From the NCBI GenBank assembly GCA_943331105.2, contig CALQKH020000002.1:62001-126000 (forward strand): a DNA stretch of 64,000 nt, in the 5' to 3' direction. Position 1 is the stretch's first letter, and each line of letters begins with the position of its first letter. This document shows, in pieces, positions 1-8,153 of the stretch. The translations under genes were made by a program, and so were the position numbers. The notes under the pieces are model-generated. The model saw nothing but the letters and a program-made list of their open reading frames with translations. It was not told the DNA's origin and made no database searches. Source of the DNA: Akkermansia muciniphila. Its GTDB lineage: Bacteria > Pseudomonadota > Gammaproteobacteria > Burkholderiales > Burkholderiaceae_C.

Positions 1-690
1 GGCTTCGACAGCTTGTTGCGAAGCCTCAACCCTGCCGCCCCAGAGCTCCTGAATTTACAAAACTGGCAAAGGTCTCGGCCCAGCATGGCGCACCTGAGTC
101 CAGAAAAACTCAGCCAATGGATGTTGCGCAGCGGGTGGTTCAACGAAAACTTGTTGTCCAAAGGCCAAGGCGAGGGGCCGGTGGACCTCAAAACCACCTT
201 GCGCCAGCTCTTGCTCTTGTTGCAAAGCATGGATGCACAAGAGGCCAGCAGCGTGCAAGACGCGATCGATGATATCGAATCCAGACAACTGACAGCGGCA
301 GAATCTTTGATGGGCCGCGAGGTGATGTTCTCCATGATGCTGCCCTTTGTCGACGCAGAACCCGTCGCCATGCGGTTTGTGCGACAACGCCGTCAACCCG
401 GCGAAGAAAAAGCCCCCTTCATCATCCATTTGCACACCCGCAACCGGGACCTGGGCGAGGTTTGGCTCCAAACCCGAATCAGCAATGACACCGATGTCGA
501 CATGATCATGTGGGCCTTGCGCGAAGACGTCGTCAAACGGGCCAAAGAGCAGACGGTCAACCTGGAGCACGAACTGGACAGTGCCGGGCTGCACATGACC
601 CGTCTGCTCATCGTGCACGGGCCCGGCCCGACCGAGCCCATACCCTGGCAAGCACCGCAACAGGGCAGCCTGATTGACATCCAGACATGA
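1..690 (+). CDS. FliK-like flagellar hook-length control protein, C-terminal part (5' truncated)
   Basis: The open frame runs off the left edge of the window (the frame is open from base 1), so the true start lies outside. The visible 230 residues end in a domain resembling the FliK C-terminal (Flg_hook) fold: a hydrophobic strand, then RDLGEVWLQTRI, which matches the usual LGxVxV core, then a helix and a final strand LLIVHG. FliK measures hook length and contacts FlhB to switch export specificity. The next gene (fhlB) overlaps its stop by 4 bases, which fits a FliK/FlhB-domain pairing. The domain is divergent, so a generic flagellar protein of unknown role cannot be excluded. Confidence 0.55.
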   Translation, partial: GFDSLLRSLNPAAPELLNLQNWQRSRPSMAHLSPEKLSQWMLRSGWFNENLLSKGQGEGPVDLKTTLRQLLLLLQSMDAQEASSVQDAIDDIESRQLTAAESLMGREVMFSMMLPFVDAEPVAMRFVRQRRQPGEEKAPFIIHLHTRNRDLGEVWLQTRISNDTDVDMIMWALREDVVKRAKEQTVNLEHELDSAGLHMTRLLIVHGPGPTEPIPWQAPQQGSLIDIQT

Positions 691-968
691 GACAAGTCAT
701 CAAAGAGGCCATTGCGCTTGAATACGGCAAAAACACCACCCCCGTGGTCACCGCCAAAGGCGACGCAGAACTGGCACAAAAAATCATCGAAGAAGCCCAA
801 AGGCACGGGGTCTACGTGGCCGAAGACCCCCAGTTATTGGCCCTCTTGAGCCGCATCGACATTGACAAAGAAATCCCACCGGAGCTTTTCACGGCAGTCG
901 CGGTCATTTTGTCGTGGGTTTACTGGCTGAAGGGCATGCGCCCAGGAGACGAAAAATCAAGCAACTGA
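687..968 (+). CDS. fhlB: FlhB C-terminal-domain homologue (FhlB-like)
   Basis: A 93-residue protein corresponding to the cytoplasmic part of the export-gate protein FlhB downstream of its autocleavage site. It contains the conserved TPVVTAKG strand, AQKIIEEA helix, LLALLSRIDIDKEIPPELF segment and AVAVILSWVYWL helix of the FlhB/YscU family. It lacks the membrane domain and the NPTH self-cleavage motif (KNTTPV occupies the region near it), so it resembles the FlhB-CC fragment after cleavage. It overlaps the FliK-like gene by 4 bases (ATGA). The family is known as FhlB, and in some bacteria it can partly replace the FlhB C-domain; the function here is inferred. Confidence 0.75.
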   Translation: MRQVIKEAIALEYGKNTTPVVTAKGDAELAQKIIEEAQRHGVYVAEDPQLLALLSRIDIDKEIPPELFTAVAVILSWVYWLKGMRPGDEKSSN

Positions 969-1006
969 AGGAGAAACTGTTTCGGCCGCGCTGCAAAAAC
1001 GCAAAA

Positions 1007-1023
1007 GGCCTCAACATGAGGCC
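1007..1023 (-). terminator. Hairpin between convergent fhlB and flgN
   Basis: GGCCTCA (1007-1013), a 3-nt loop and TGAGGCC (1017-1023) form a perfect 7-bp stem. On the minus strand it is followed by TTTTGCGTTTTTG, so it best fits the end of the flgA-flgM-flgN transcripts, 28 bases after the flgN stop. On the plus strand only short A/C-rich sequence follows. Confidence 0.6.
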
Positions 1024-1050
1024 CCAAAACCAGCAAACAACTTTGTTGAA

Positions 1051-1491
1051 TCAGGCCGCCAAATAGGCCCCAGCCCCATGACGGCGTGACACCTGACCCA
1101 GTCGGTCGTACAAGTCCACAGAGACAGCTGTTTCTCCCTGCAGTGTCTGTAAAGCTCCTTTGACCGCCTGCAACTGACGCTGAAGCAACTGAATATTGCG
1201 CAAATGGTCTTGCTTACACTGGGCAAGGCCCGGCAACAAAGCTTCCCACCAGAAGGGCACAGGCACCTGTGCACTGGCGACGTCAGCCACCTGGGAAAGT
1301 CTGTTCAAAACCTCACCACGTTCCTGTTGTAAGGCATCAAACGCTGACAAGTCACGGCTCTTCAGGGCCTCAAACTCCAAATTCAACAAAGCCCCCAGCC
1401 GAAAAGCATCCTCTTGGGTGGCCTTGATCGACATCTCCGACCACAAAGCATCATCGGAGGACATTGGGACTAAGTTCATCTCAGACATCAA
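1051..1491 (-). CDS. flgN: Flagellar export chaperone FlgN
   Basis: A 146-residue, almost entirely helical protein with the length and composition of FlgN. FlgN binds the C-termini of the hook-filament junction proteins FlgK and FlgL in the cytoplasm and brings them to the export ATPase. Identification rests on its position just after flgM (4-base gap) in the classic flgA-flgM-flgN order, plus the repeated heptad-like helices (for example FEALKSRDLSAFDALQQERG). Sequence conservation in this family is weak. Its clients FlgK and FlgL are encoded at 12.1-15.5 kb. It is probably co-transcribed with flgM from the sigma-28 site at 1853-1879. Confidence 0.75.
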   Translation of the reverse strand: MMSEMNLVPMSSDDALWSEMSIKATQEDAFRLGALLNLEFEALKSRDLSAFDALQQERGEVLNRLSQVADVASAQVPVPFWWEALLPGLAQCKQDHLRNIQLLQRQLQAVKGALQTLQGETAVSVDLYDRLGQVSRRHGAGAYLAA

Positions 1492-1495
1492 AATA

Positions 1496-1798
1496 TTAGC
1501 CTTTGATCATCTTCTCGATGGCCACGAAATTCTCAGCGATTCGACGAGAATCAACGGGATACAAGCCTTGTTGGATGGCGGATTTGATCGATTCGACCTT
1601 TGCACGGTCAAATTGAGGTTCTTGCATGGCCTTTTGAGCCACTTCGCTCAATTGGACCTCGTCCGTTCGCAAGGGTGGTGGATTGACAGCCGTTTCCGAA
1701 GACGAGTCCGATGCGCGCTCAGACACCTTGGCCGCCGCAGGTCGACTGGGCGTGTCCATTTGGGCAATCCGGCGGAAACTGGATATGGGATCGGTCAT
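1496..1798 (-). CDS. flgM: Anti-sigma-28 factor FlgM
   Basis: A 100-residue protein with a disordered polar N-terminal half and the typical FlgM C-terminal helices (FDRAKVESIKSAIQQGLYPVDSRRIAENF, given here by its ends: FDRAKVE to AENF). FlgM holds FliA (sigma-28) inactive until the hook is finished and FlgM is exported. An own sigma-28 promoter lies about 55 bases upstream (1853-1879, minus strand), giving the expected feedback loop in which FliA raises the level of its inhibitor. FlgN follows after 4 bases. Confidence 0.9.
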   Translation of the reverse strand: MTDPISSFRRIAQMDTPSRPAAAKVSERASDSSSETAVNPPPLRTDEVQLSEVAQKAMQEPQFDRAKVESIKSAIQQGLYPVDSRRIAENFVAIEKMIKG

Positions 1799-1852
1799 GG
1801 TGATTCTCTTTTCTGGCCTCTGTGTGAAGAGCTGAAGCCTCGCTCGTACTTT

Positions 1853-1879
1853 GAATCGACAGCAGATTCTAAAACTTGA
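1853..1879 (-). promoter_or_regulatory. Sigma-28 (FliA) promoter of flgM-flgN
   Basis: Read on the minus strand: TCAAGTTT, an 11-base spacer, GTCGATTC. This is close to the consensus TAAAGTTT-N11-GCCGATAA and nearly the same as the element before the first flagellin gene. The start of transcription would fall near 1846, about 48 bases before the flgM ATG. Confidence 0.75.
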
Positions 1880-1923
1880 GCCCCCGAATGAAAATAAATG
1901 GATTGGGCCAGATGGGTCATGTT

Positions 1924-2733
1924 TTAAAGACCTTCCACCAAGTTAGGCCCTTTGACCTGCCCCGTCAAAATACGGCCAGATTCTTTGTTTTTAAGCTTGA
2001 TCTGATCACCAAAGCGTCCATCTTGCAGAGCCTCTACCCGGGCTGATATTTGAAAGCCTTGGGCTTGACCCACCGAGATCAACACCATTTGACCTCTTTT
2101 GACCAACACCATGGGCCGAATGTCTTGACTGCGCAATGGCGCATCGGGTCGAACATCGCGAATCAATTCAGCATGCATGACCTGGGTCACGCTCTCCAAA
2201 ATCTGACCATTCAATCCTTTGGAATCGACCTCAACCAGCCGAACATGAGACTCGTTCAAAAACTGTCCTTTGTACAAAGGCACGTTGGCCACCAAAACCT
2301 GTCGTTTTTCAGGCGCGGCTGGGGCTTTAGCCTCTGACCCCGCTGTGGCCCCTGTCGGGGCCGATGGGCCTGGTGAAGGCCCTTTGCTCATTGGCCGACC
2401 TTGCGACGCGACCCGCACATAAATCTGCCAAGCGGGTTGAGCGCAGCGCACCCGCAGTTTTTCAAAACTTCCAAAAGGCAAATCCATCGCCAATGGTTTT
2501 TCGCAGGCCTTGATCTGCATGCGCGGGTCCAGGGGCGCCAAGATCACCGAATCAGGCGAAACCGCCTGTTCTTTGGCCACCCAATCGACCACAGACTTTT
2601 GCAAAACCGCCTGGGGCGATGGCGCGGGAGGGGCCGCCAGCAAGCTCAGAGACAGCATGCCCAGGCAGCACCCCATCCATAACCGCAAACCTCTGCCCGG
2701 GCTGACTTGTGAGAGTCGGCACAGCATTTGCAT
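1924..2733 (-). CDS. flgA: Flagellar P-ring assembly chaperone FlgA
   Basis: A periplasmic chaperone needed for FlgI to form the P ring. With the start at 2733 the product has 269 residues: a signal peptide (hydrophobic WMGCCLGMLSLSLLAAP, cut near AAP), a variable N-terminal domain, a linker rich in Pro/Gly/Ala, and the C-terminal SAF-like domain (RQVLVANVPLYKGQFLNESHV, shown to 20 residues: RQVLVANVPLYKGQFLNES; then LVKRGQMVLI and GRILTGQV). The frame is open further upstream (starts at 2772 and 2814), but a sigma-54-like element at 2787-2803 puts the transcript start near 2777, which favours 2733 and rules out 2814. FlgI is encoded at 10.5 kb. Confidence 0.85.
   Translation of the reverse strand: MQMLCRLSQVSPGRGLRLWMGCCLGMLSLSLLAAPPAPSPQAVLQKSVVDWVAKEQAVSPDSVILAPLDPRMQIKACEKPLAMDLPFGSFEKLRVRCAQPAWQIYVRVASQGRPMSKGPSPGPSAPTGATAGSEAKAPAAPEKRQVLVANVPLYKGQFLNESHVRLVEVDSKGLNGQILESVTQVMHAELIRDVRPDAPLRSQDIRPMVLVKRGQMVLISVGQAQGFQISARVEALQDGRFGDQIKLKNKESGRILTGQVKGPNLVEGL
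2717..2733 (+). promoter_or_regulatory. Probable sigma-54 promoter of the LysM/lysozyme-like gene
   Basis: CGGCACAGCATTTGCAT keeps the GG-N10-GC spacing and most of the consensus TGGCACN5TTGC; the first T is a C. It lies about 115 bases upstream of the gene at 2847 and overlaps the first codons of the divergent flgA, so the start of one gene is the promoter of the other. Confidence 0.5.
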
Positions 2734-2786
2734 GGTGATGCATTCAAGTGTGGAAGTTTTGACAGTGTTCATGATCTCTACACACC

Positions 2787-2803
2787 AAGCAAAAAAGAGA
2801 CCA
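2787..2803 (-). promoter_or_regulatory. Probable sigma-54 promoter of flgA
   Basis: On the minus strand TGGTCTCTTTTTTGCTT has the exact GG-N10-GC spacing and a strong TTGCTT -12 element; the -24 element TGGTC is one base off TGGCC/TGGCA. The predicted transcript would start near 2777, about 44 bases before the chosen flgA start. Confidence 0.5.
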
Positions 2804-2846
2804 GGTCCAAACAACAGCCTCCAAAACCCGCAGCCGCCCCTTTGCC

Positions 2847-3974
2847 ATGAGCACCTTCATCCCCCCTTTGTCCAGCTTGGCCCCTTTGGCCGTCTCCGAC
2901 CCCATCGGGATCGGCGCTGGACCCACCACGGGCAAGTCGGCTGGGTTTCAACACGCGATGGCGCAGGCCACCCAGCACACGACCGTGCAGGCGCAAGAAG
3001 GCGACACCTTGATCGGTTTGGTCAAAACCCATTACAAAGCAGGCCCGCAGCCCTTGTCCGATGCGCAAGCCCTGCGCCTGGCACAACAAGTCGCCGCCCG
3101 CAACGGCATCGACAACCCCGACCTGATCCTCGCAGGCCAACACATTCAACTGCGTGACCTGAAAAGCCCCCCCCTTGCGCAATCGCCTCGGGGGTCCTTG
3201 GACTTGAACGCTCGGGTTGCCCAGCAAATCTGGCAACTGAACCAACCCCCGCACAGCGCCAGCATGACGGCCAACGCCCTGGCGGCCAGACCTATCCAAT
3301 GGCCCAGCAACGGCTCTGGCACAGAACCTCATCCAGTGCTGGACCGCACGCTCAGCCGCGCGGTGGACAAAGGCTTTGTCCAAGCCAGCGAGGTGCCCGC
3401 GGTCAAAAGCAAAATATTGGCTTTGGCAGAACGCTACAACTTCCAGCCCGATGACTTTGCACGCCTGACCCTGATGGAAAGCGGTGGCATGAACCCGCAA
3501 GCCAGTAACGGCAATTGCCACGGCATCATCCAGTTCTGCGACGGACCGAATCGCGGGGCAGCATCCGTAGGTTTTAAAGACAACCCGCGCGCCATATTGG
3601 GCATGGGTTTGCTTCAGCAACTTGACTTGGTCGACCGCTACTTTGGGCAGGCGGGCTTGCGCGTCAAGGGTCCGCCGGTCGGACTGGATGACCTGTACCT
3701 GACTGTGCTCACGCCTGCGGCTCGGCAAGAAACCCGCCCCGACGCGCCGCTGGCGATTGCTGGGCCTCAAGCGCGTTATCTGCACACCGGCCAAGACACG
3801 CGCAACCCCATCACGCGCAACTCCATCTTGTCTGGTTTGCACCAACTGACCCAAAACCTTTTGGGCCACATGCCCCAGTTGGCCCAAGGGTCCCACACGC
3901 CGCAGCCCCACAAAGTCCATCTGGCGCGCCTTTATGACGAAGTGGCGCAAACCCAATCCAGCGCTCAGCGCTGA
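2847..3974 (+). CDS. LysM and lysozyme-like domain protein, probable flagellar peptidoglycan hydrolase
   Basis: A 375-residue protein with a LysM-type domain at about residues 48-105 (VQAQEGDTLIGLV ... NPDLILAGQHIQL) and a lysozyme/transglycosylase-like domain from about residue 165. LTLMESGGMNP carries a likely catalytic Glu at position 211, followed by NCHGIIQFCDG with two Cys that could pair. There is no classical signal peptide, so export through the flagellar machinery is possible, as for FlgJ. It stands between flgA and flgB behind a sigma-54-like site. FlgJ in this window has no muramidase domain, so this protein is the best candidate for opening the wall for the rod (inference; compare the separate flagellar transglycosylase SltF of alphaproteobacteria). 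Confidence 0.7.
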   Translation: MSTFIPPLSSLAPLAVSDPIGIGAGPTTGKSAGFQHAMAQATQHTTVQAQEGDTLIGLVKTHYKAGPQPLSDAQALRLAQQVAARNGIDNPDLILAGQHIQLRDLKSPPLAQSPRGSLDLNARVAQQIWQLNQPPHSASMTANALAARPIQWPSNGSGTEPHPVLDRTLSRAVDKGFVQASEVPAVKSKILALAERYNFQPDDFARLTLMESGGMNPQASNGNCHGIIQFCDGPNRGAASVGFKDNPRAILGMGLLQQLDLVDRYFGQAGLRVKGPPVGLDDLYLTVLTPAARQETRPDAPLAIAGPQARYLHTGQDTRNPITRNSILSGLHQLTQNLLGHMPQLAQGSHTPQPHKVHLARLYDEVAQTQSSAQR

Positions 3975-4075
3975 AGGACGGCAATGCCTTGCCGCCCAGC
4001 GGCAAGGAGGGCGAGAAATGGCCGCTTTGCATGGACAGCTGCGATGGCGAACCCTGCAAATCGCCCCAAATCGGT

Positions 4076-4092
4076 TGGCACAGCTTTTGCGT
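4076..4092 (+). promoter_or_regulatory. Sigma-54 promoter of the flgB operon
   Basis: TGGCACAGCTTTTGCGT matches TGGCAC-N5-TTGC with exact GG-N10-GC spacing. The predicted start is near 4102, leaving a leader of about 83 bases before flgB. Confidence 0.75.
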
Positions 4093-4184
4093 ATATCGAC
4101 TGAGCAAAGCCTTTCTTGAGGGCTTGACGTCAAAAGATTGACGGAACGGTACGCAGCAACCCAGTCACCAGCACAGGAGTCGGT

Positions 4185-4571
4185 ATGAACTTGTTGAACA
4201 ACGCACTCGGCGTGCACGAACGCGCATTGAACGTCAAAAGCCGACGACTTGAAGTGCTGTCTCAAAACATTGCCAACGCAGACACCCCTCACTACAAAGC
4301 GCGTGACATCGATTTCAAGGCAGTCATGTCTGCCACGCAACAAGACAACGACATGAAATCAACCAACCAAGGTCACTTTTCTCAGGGGCAAGGACTGGAT
4401 GCCGATGGCATGCGCTTCAGAACACCTTTCAACACCTCATTTGACGGCAACACGGTGGAGATGAGCGTGGAGCAAGCCCAGTACGGTAAAGCCGCTGCCG
4501 ATTACCAAGCCACCCTGAACTTTCTGGAAAGCCGGGTCAGCGGTCTGCGCAAAGCTTTGAGAGGCGATTGA
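4185..4571 (+). CDS. flgB: Flagellar basal-body rod protein FlgB
   Basis: A proximal rod subunit of 128 residues, the normal length. The N-terminal rod motif RRLEVLSQNIANADTPHYKARDIDF (ends quoted: RRLEVLSQNI ... ARDIDF) and the C-terminal coiled-coil segment are both present. FlgB is exported by the flagellar type III system without a signal peptide and forms the base of the rod over FliE. It is the first gene of a long rightward operon behind the sigma-54 site at 4076-4092. Its stop overlaps an alternative upstream start of flgC. Confidence 0.95.
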   Translation: MNLLNNALGVHERALNVKSRRLEVLSQNIANADTPHYKARDIDFKAVMSATQQDNDMKSTNQGHFSQGQGLDADGMRFRTPFNTSFDGNTVEMSVEQAQYGKAAADYQATLNFLESRVSGLRKALRGD

Positions 4572-4573
4572 TC

Positions 4574-4999
4574 ATGAGCATGGACAAAATTTTCGGCATC
4601 GCCGGCACGGCACTCAACGCGCAGTTGACGCGCATGAACTCGACCGCTTCGAACCTGGCCAATGCCGGCACCGTCTCCACCACCGAGCAAGATGCCTTCA
4701 GGGCCAAACGCCCGGTGTTCAAAGCCTTGATCAGCGAAGAGATGACCAACCCAGGTGCCGCTTACCAAGGCGGCGTCAAGGTCGACCGCATGGCGGACGA
4801 CACTGCGCCTCCGCGCCGCGTATCAGACCCCCAAAACCCGTTGGCCGACAAAGACGGTTATGTCTACCAGTCCAACGTGAGCGAAGTCACCGAGATGGTC
4901 GAAATGATGGCCGCTGCCCGTTCTTACCAGAACAACGTGGAAGTCATCAACACGGCACGTCAACTCATGATGCGCACGCTGGACATCTCCAAAGCCTGA
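4574..4999 (+). CDS. flgC: Flagellar basal-body rod protein FlgC
   Basis: A proximal rod protein of 141 residues. N-terminal IFGIAGTALNAQLTRMNSTA and SNLANAG, and the C-terminal NVSEVTEMVEMMAAARSYQN (then NVEVINTARQLMMRTL), are the family signatures. The ATG at 4574 is 2 bases after the flgB stop. A TTG at 4568 in frame is less likely. Confidence 0.95.
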   Translation: MSMDKIFGIAGTALNAQLTRMNSTASNLANAGTVSTTEQDAFRAKRPVFKALISEEMTNPGAAYQGGVKVDRMADDTAPPRRVSDPQNPLADKDGYVYQSNVSEVTEMVEMMAAARSYQNNVEVINTARQLMMRTLDISKA

Positions 5000-5013
5000 T
5001 CCGAAAGCACCTC

Positions 5014-5703
5014 ATGGCCACCCCCAATATGACATCGTCTAGCCTGCTCAAAAACGTCTCTCGGTACGAGGACGTCAAAGAGGCTGCCAAAAAAACCAAG
5101 GAAGAAATGGGCAAACAGGAATTCCTGACCCTCTTCACGGCCCAATTGCAAAACCAAAACCCTCTGGAGCCGGTCAAGAACGAAGCCTTTGTCGCCCAAC
5201 TGGCGCAGTTCTCGCAGCTCGAAGCGCTGACCAACATGCAGGGCTCACTGGACAAATTCGTGACCTCCATGTCAGGCGAGCGCATGCTCAATAGCGCCTC
5301 CTTGATCGGCAAAAAAGTCTCTGTCGCGGACACCCCCACCCAGTTGAACAGCGCAGGGAGCATCACTGGCAACATCGACCTGCCCACAGGCGCCAGCGGC
5401 GTTCAGGTCAGCGTGTTTGATGCACAAGGCCGCTTGGTGCAAGAACTGATCGCCGGCCCTCAAATGCCAGGCAGCATGCCCATTGTTTGGGATGGCAAAG
5501 ACGCCGCCAACACACCTGCCCCACCCGGCCTGTACCGCCTGAGCGCCACAGCCGTGGTCAATGGCCAAACCAGCAAGGTCCCTGTCAACACCCTGTCTAC
5601 CGTGCGCTCGATTGCCACCAACCCGGCCGACGGCAGCGTGAGTGTCGAAGTCGACGGCGGCAAAACCATGCTGCTCACCGACGTCAAGCGGGTGGGTCTC
5701 TGA
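5014..5703 (+). CDS. flgD: Flagellar hook assembly (capping) protein FlgD
   Basis: A 229-residue hook cap scaffold that sits on the growing hook and is replaced by FlgK. The N-terminal conserved block is clear (KQEFLTLFTAQLQNQNPLEP, then FVAQLAQFSQLE). The C-terminal FlgD Ig-like/FlgD-tudor part follows (VFDAQGRLVQEL ... WDGKDAANTPAPPGLYRL). It is 14 bases after flgC and 78 bases before flgE. Confidence 0.95.
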   Translation: MATPNMTSSSLLKNVSRYEDVKEAAKKTKEEMGKQEFLTLFTAQLQNQNPLEPVKNEAFVAQLAQFSQLEALTNMQGSLDKFVTSMSGERMLNSASLIGKKVSVADTPTQLNSAGSITGNIDLPTGASGVQVSVFDAQGRLVQELIAGPQMPGSMPIVWDGKDAANTPAPPGLYRLSATAVVNGQTSKVPVNTLSTVRSIATNPADGSVSVEVDGGKTMLLTDVKRVGL

Positions 5704-5781
5704 CCACCCGCCCCACGCCATTCGACTCACAAAGTTATCCCTTCATTCATCTGACATAACGCATCACAGGAGCTCTCCAGC

Positions 5782-8112
5782 ATGTCGTTCTACACCTCGC
5801 TCACCGGACTGAACTCAGCCACCGCCCAATTGGCCGTCACCTCCAACAACATCGCCAACGTGGGCACCTCGGGTTTCAAGCGCTCACGCGCTGACTTTGG
5901 TGACATTTTCTCGACCTCGCCCCTGCAAAAATCGTCCAGCAACATCGGCCAGGGCGTCTCGCTCAAACAAGTGAGCCAAGAATTCAGCCAGGGCAACATT
6001 TCCACATCGGGCAACTCACTGGACCTGGCCATCACGGGTGACGGCTTTTTCGCCCTCAAAACGGCAGACGGTCTGCAAGACATCTACACCCGCAACGGCT
6101 CATTCACCCTCAACGACCAAAACAACGTGGTCAACTCCACAGGGCAACGCCTCATGGCCGCGTCGGTCGACTCATCCGGCAAAGCCGACTTGACCGATCT
6201 CAACGCCCTGACCATCCCCCCAAAGACCTCTGGAGAGGCGATCGAAACCACCCAGATCCAGCTGGGCCTGAACTTGCCTGCTGACTCGGCCGTGATCACG
6301 GCCGACTTTGACCGCAGCAACGCCAGCACTTACAACAAAAGCACAGCCCTGACCGTGTACGACAGCGGTGGCAACGGTTATTTGGCCACCGTTTATTACG
6401 CCAAGACCCAAAACGCCAGCCAGGAAAGCCCGTTCTCAAAATGGCAGACCTACTTCTTTGTGGGCGACACCCAAGTCAAACCTGCATTGCAGCAAGCCAC
6501 CGATGTGGTCGGAGCCGAATTGTTCGTGAACAAATATGGCGATGTCTTGCCAAAAAGTGATCCACGGGTTATTCCCAGTTCCGGCACCACAGAGATGTTC
6601 TCACTGGATCAACTCACAGACACCCGCCAATCCTCCCCTGCAACCGCTGTGGGAAGTCCGTTGACGGCTGCCAATTTCAATGTCACCACCGGGGCCCTGG
6701 TCGGCGCCACCACCGGCAGCACACTGGCCTTCAGCATCAAGGTCGACGGTTCAGCCACCGCCACACCCATCACTTACACGCTAAAAAATGGAGATTCGAA
6801 TCCGGAATCACTGGCCCGCAATTTGGAAATCGCCATCAACAACGAAATGGGATCACTGCCCGATACTGGCACCCCTGCCATTAAAAATGCCCGGTATGGC
6901 ATCTCGGTTAACTTCGACCTCAGCGGACCCCGATTCGCCTTCGCATCAGGCACCACCGGCGACAACTCCAGCATTGAAATCAGCGCAGTGAGTGCCGCCA
7001 CCAGCAGCTTGATCGGCTTGGGCGGCACTGGTGCCGTGCTCAGCGTGGAGGCTTCGAAGGATGAAGCGGTTCGAGGCAAAGTCAGCGAACCCGCTGTTTT
7101 GCGGGGAGAGGCTCTGCCCACCATCAACCCCACCAAGACCATCTTGGTCACCTCAAACAACAAGGATTTCTTAGTCTCGGTAGATGGTATTGTTAAAAAG
7201 GTAGAAATGCCATCTCCTACCCCTCACGCCAATATCAAAGCCTTCACGGATGCCTTGCAAGCGGAGATCAACAAGATCGTCGACGTGGACACCGGGCGCA
7301 AAGTGTCGGGTGTGACCGTGGGCTTTGACACCAAAACAAAACAACTGACGTTCACGACCGCTACCACCGGCGACAACGCCTCCATCCAGGTTTCAGGTGC
7401 CGCCGACTGGGGCCTGGCCAATACAGAGATGCAGTTTGGTGCCACCTCCGAGTGGAAAAAATTGGCCCAATTCACCGAGAACGGTGCCTTGCAGTTTGTC
7501 AAGAACGGCATTCAGACCGAGGATGCAGAAGGACTGTCCACCAAGACCGAATGGTGGCCCGTTTATCTGGATCGGGGAGAGCTGAGTTTTGACTTGACCG
7601 GTAAACCTATTTCCCCCTTGACCGGTATGCCCTTTGAAACCGCCTTCTTGCAAGGCGGCAAGGGCGCATTGACCATGTCAATCGATTTCACCAAGTCCAC
7701 CCAATACTCCAGCGCCTTCGCGGTGTTGTCACAGTCCCAAGACGGCGCACCTGAGGGTGAGCTGATGGGTCTGAACATCAACCCCGACGGCTTGGTCAAT
7801 GCCACCTACTCCAACGGCTCTCAAGTGTCCTTGGGCAAGATCGTGCTGGCCAACTTCTCCAGCCCCTCTGGCTTGCGTCAGGTGGGTGATGCCAGCTACT
7901 TATCCTCTGCCTCGTCGGGCATGGCCAAGATCGGTGAAGCGGGATCGGCCGGTTTCGGCTCGGTCCGTGCCGGTGCCACAGAGCGTGCCAACGTGGACTT
8001 GACCCAAGAACTGGTTGACCTGATCACCGCGCAGCGAAACTTCCAGGCCAACGCCAAGGCCATCGAGACCAGCTCCACCATGACCAGCGCCATCATCAAC
8101 ATCCGTTCTTGA
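5782..8112 (+). CDS. flgE: Flagellar hook protein FlgE, extra-long
   Basis: A hook subunit of 776 residues, far longer than the about 400 of enteric FlgE. The N-terminal SFYTSLTGLNSATAQLAVTS and SNNIANVGTSGFKRSRADF, and the C-terminal VDLTQELVDLITAQRNFQAN, define it. The extra length sits in the middle and contains two related segments, about residues 293-408 and 452-545. Each has an extended Flagellin_IN-like strand-helix pattern ending in TTGDN[S/A]SI. These should form extra surface domains on the hook. RBS aggag lies 9 bases upstream. Confidence 0.93.
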   Translation: MSFYTSLTGLNSATAQLAVTSNNIANVGTSGFKRSRADFGDIFSTSPLQKSSSNIGQGVSLKQVSQEFSQGNISTSGNSLDLAITGDGFFALKTADGLQDIYTRNGSFTLNDQNNVVNSTGQRLMAASVDSSGKADLTDLNALTIPPKTSGEAIETTQIQLGLNLPADSAVITADFDRSNASTYNKSTALTVYDSGGNGYLATVYYAKTQNASQESPFSKWQTYFFVGDTQVKPALQQATDVVGAELFVNKYGDVLPKSDPRVIPSSGTTEMFSLDQLTDTRQSSPATAVGSPLTAANFNVTTGALVGATTGSTLAFSIKVDGSATATPITYTLKNGDSNPESLARNLEIAINNEMGSLPDTGTPAIKNARYGISVNFDLSGPRFAFASGTTGDNSSIEISAVSAATSSLIGLGGTGAVLSVEASKDEAVRGKVSEPAVLRGEALPTINPTKTILVTSNNKDFLVSVDGIVKKVEMPSPTPHANIKAFTDALQAEINKIVDVDTGRKVSGVTVGFDTKTKQLTFTTATTGDNASIQVSGAADWGLANTEMQFGATSEWKKLAQFTENGALQFVKNGIQTEDAEGLSTKTEWWPVYLDRGELSFDLTGKPISPLTGMPFETAFLQGGKGALTMSIDFTKSTQYSSAFAVLSQSQDGAPEGELMGLNINPDGLVNATYSNGSQVSLGKIVLANFSSPSGLRQVGDASYLSSASSGMAKIGEAGSAGFGSVRAGATERANVDLTQELVDLITAQRNFQANAKAIETSSTMTSAIINIRS

Positions 8113-8153
8113 TGCACTGAAAAGCCCAAACGCCAAAGTAAGAAACACACGCC

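Noticed and set aside
1196-1879. 227-codon plus-strand frame opposite flgN and flgM
   Set aside because: It is antisense to two well-supported genes, with no family features.
2778-4343. 521-codon minus-strand frame opposite the LysM/lysozyme-like gene
   Set aside because: A GC-driven shadow of the coding strand; it also covers the flgB promoter and start.
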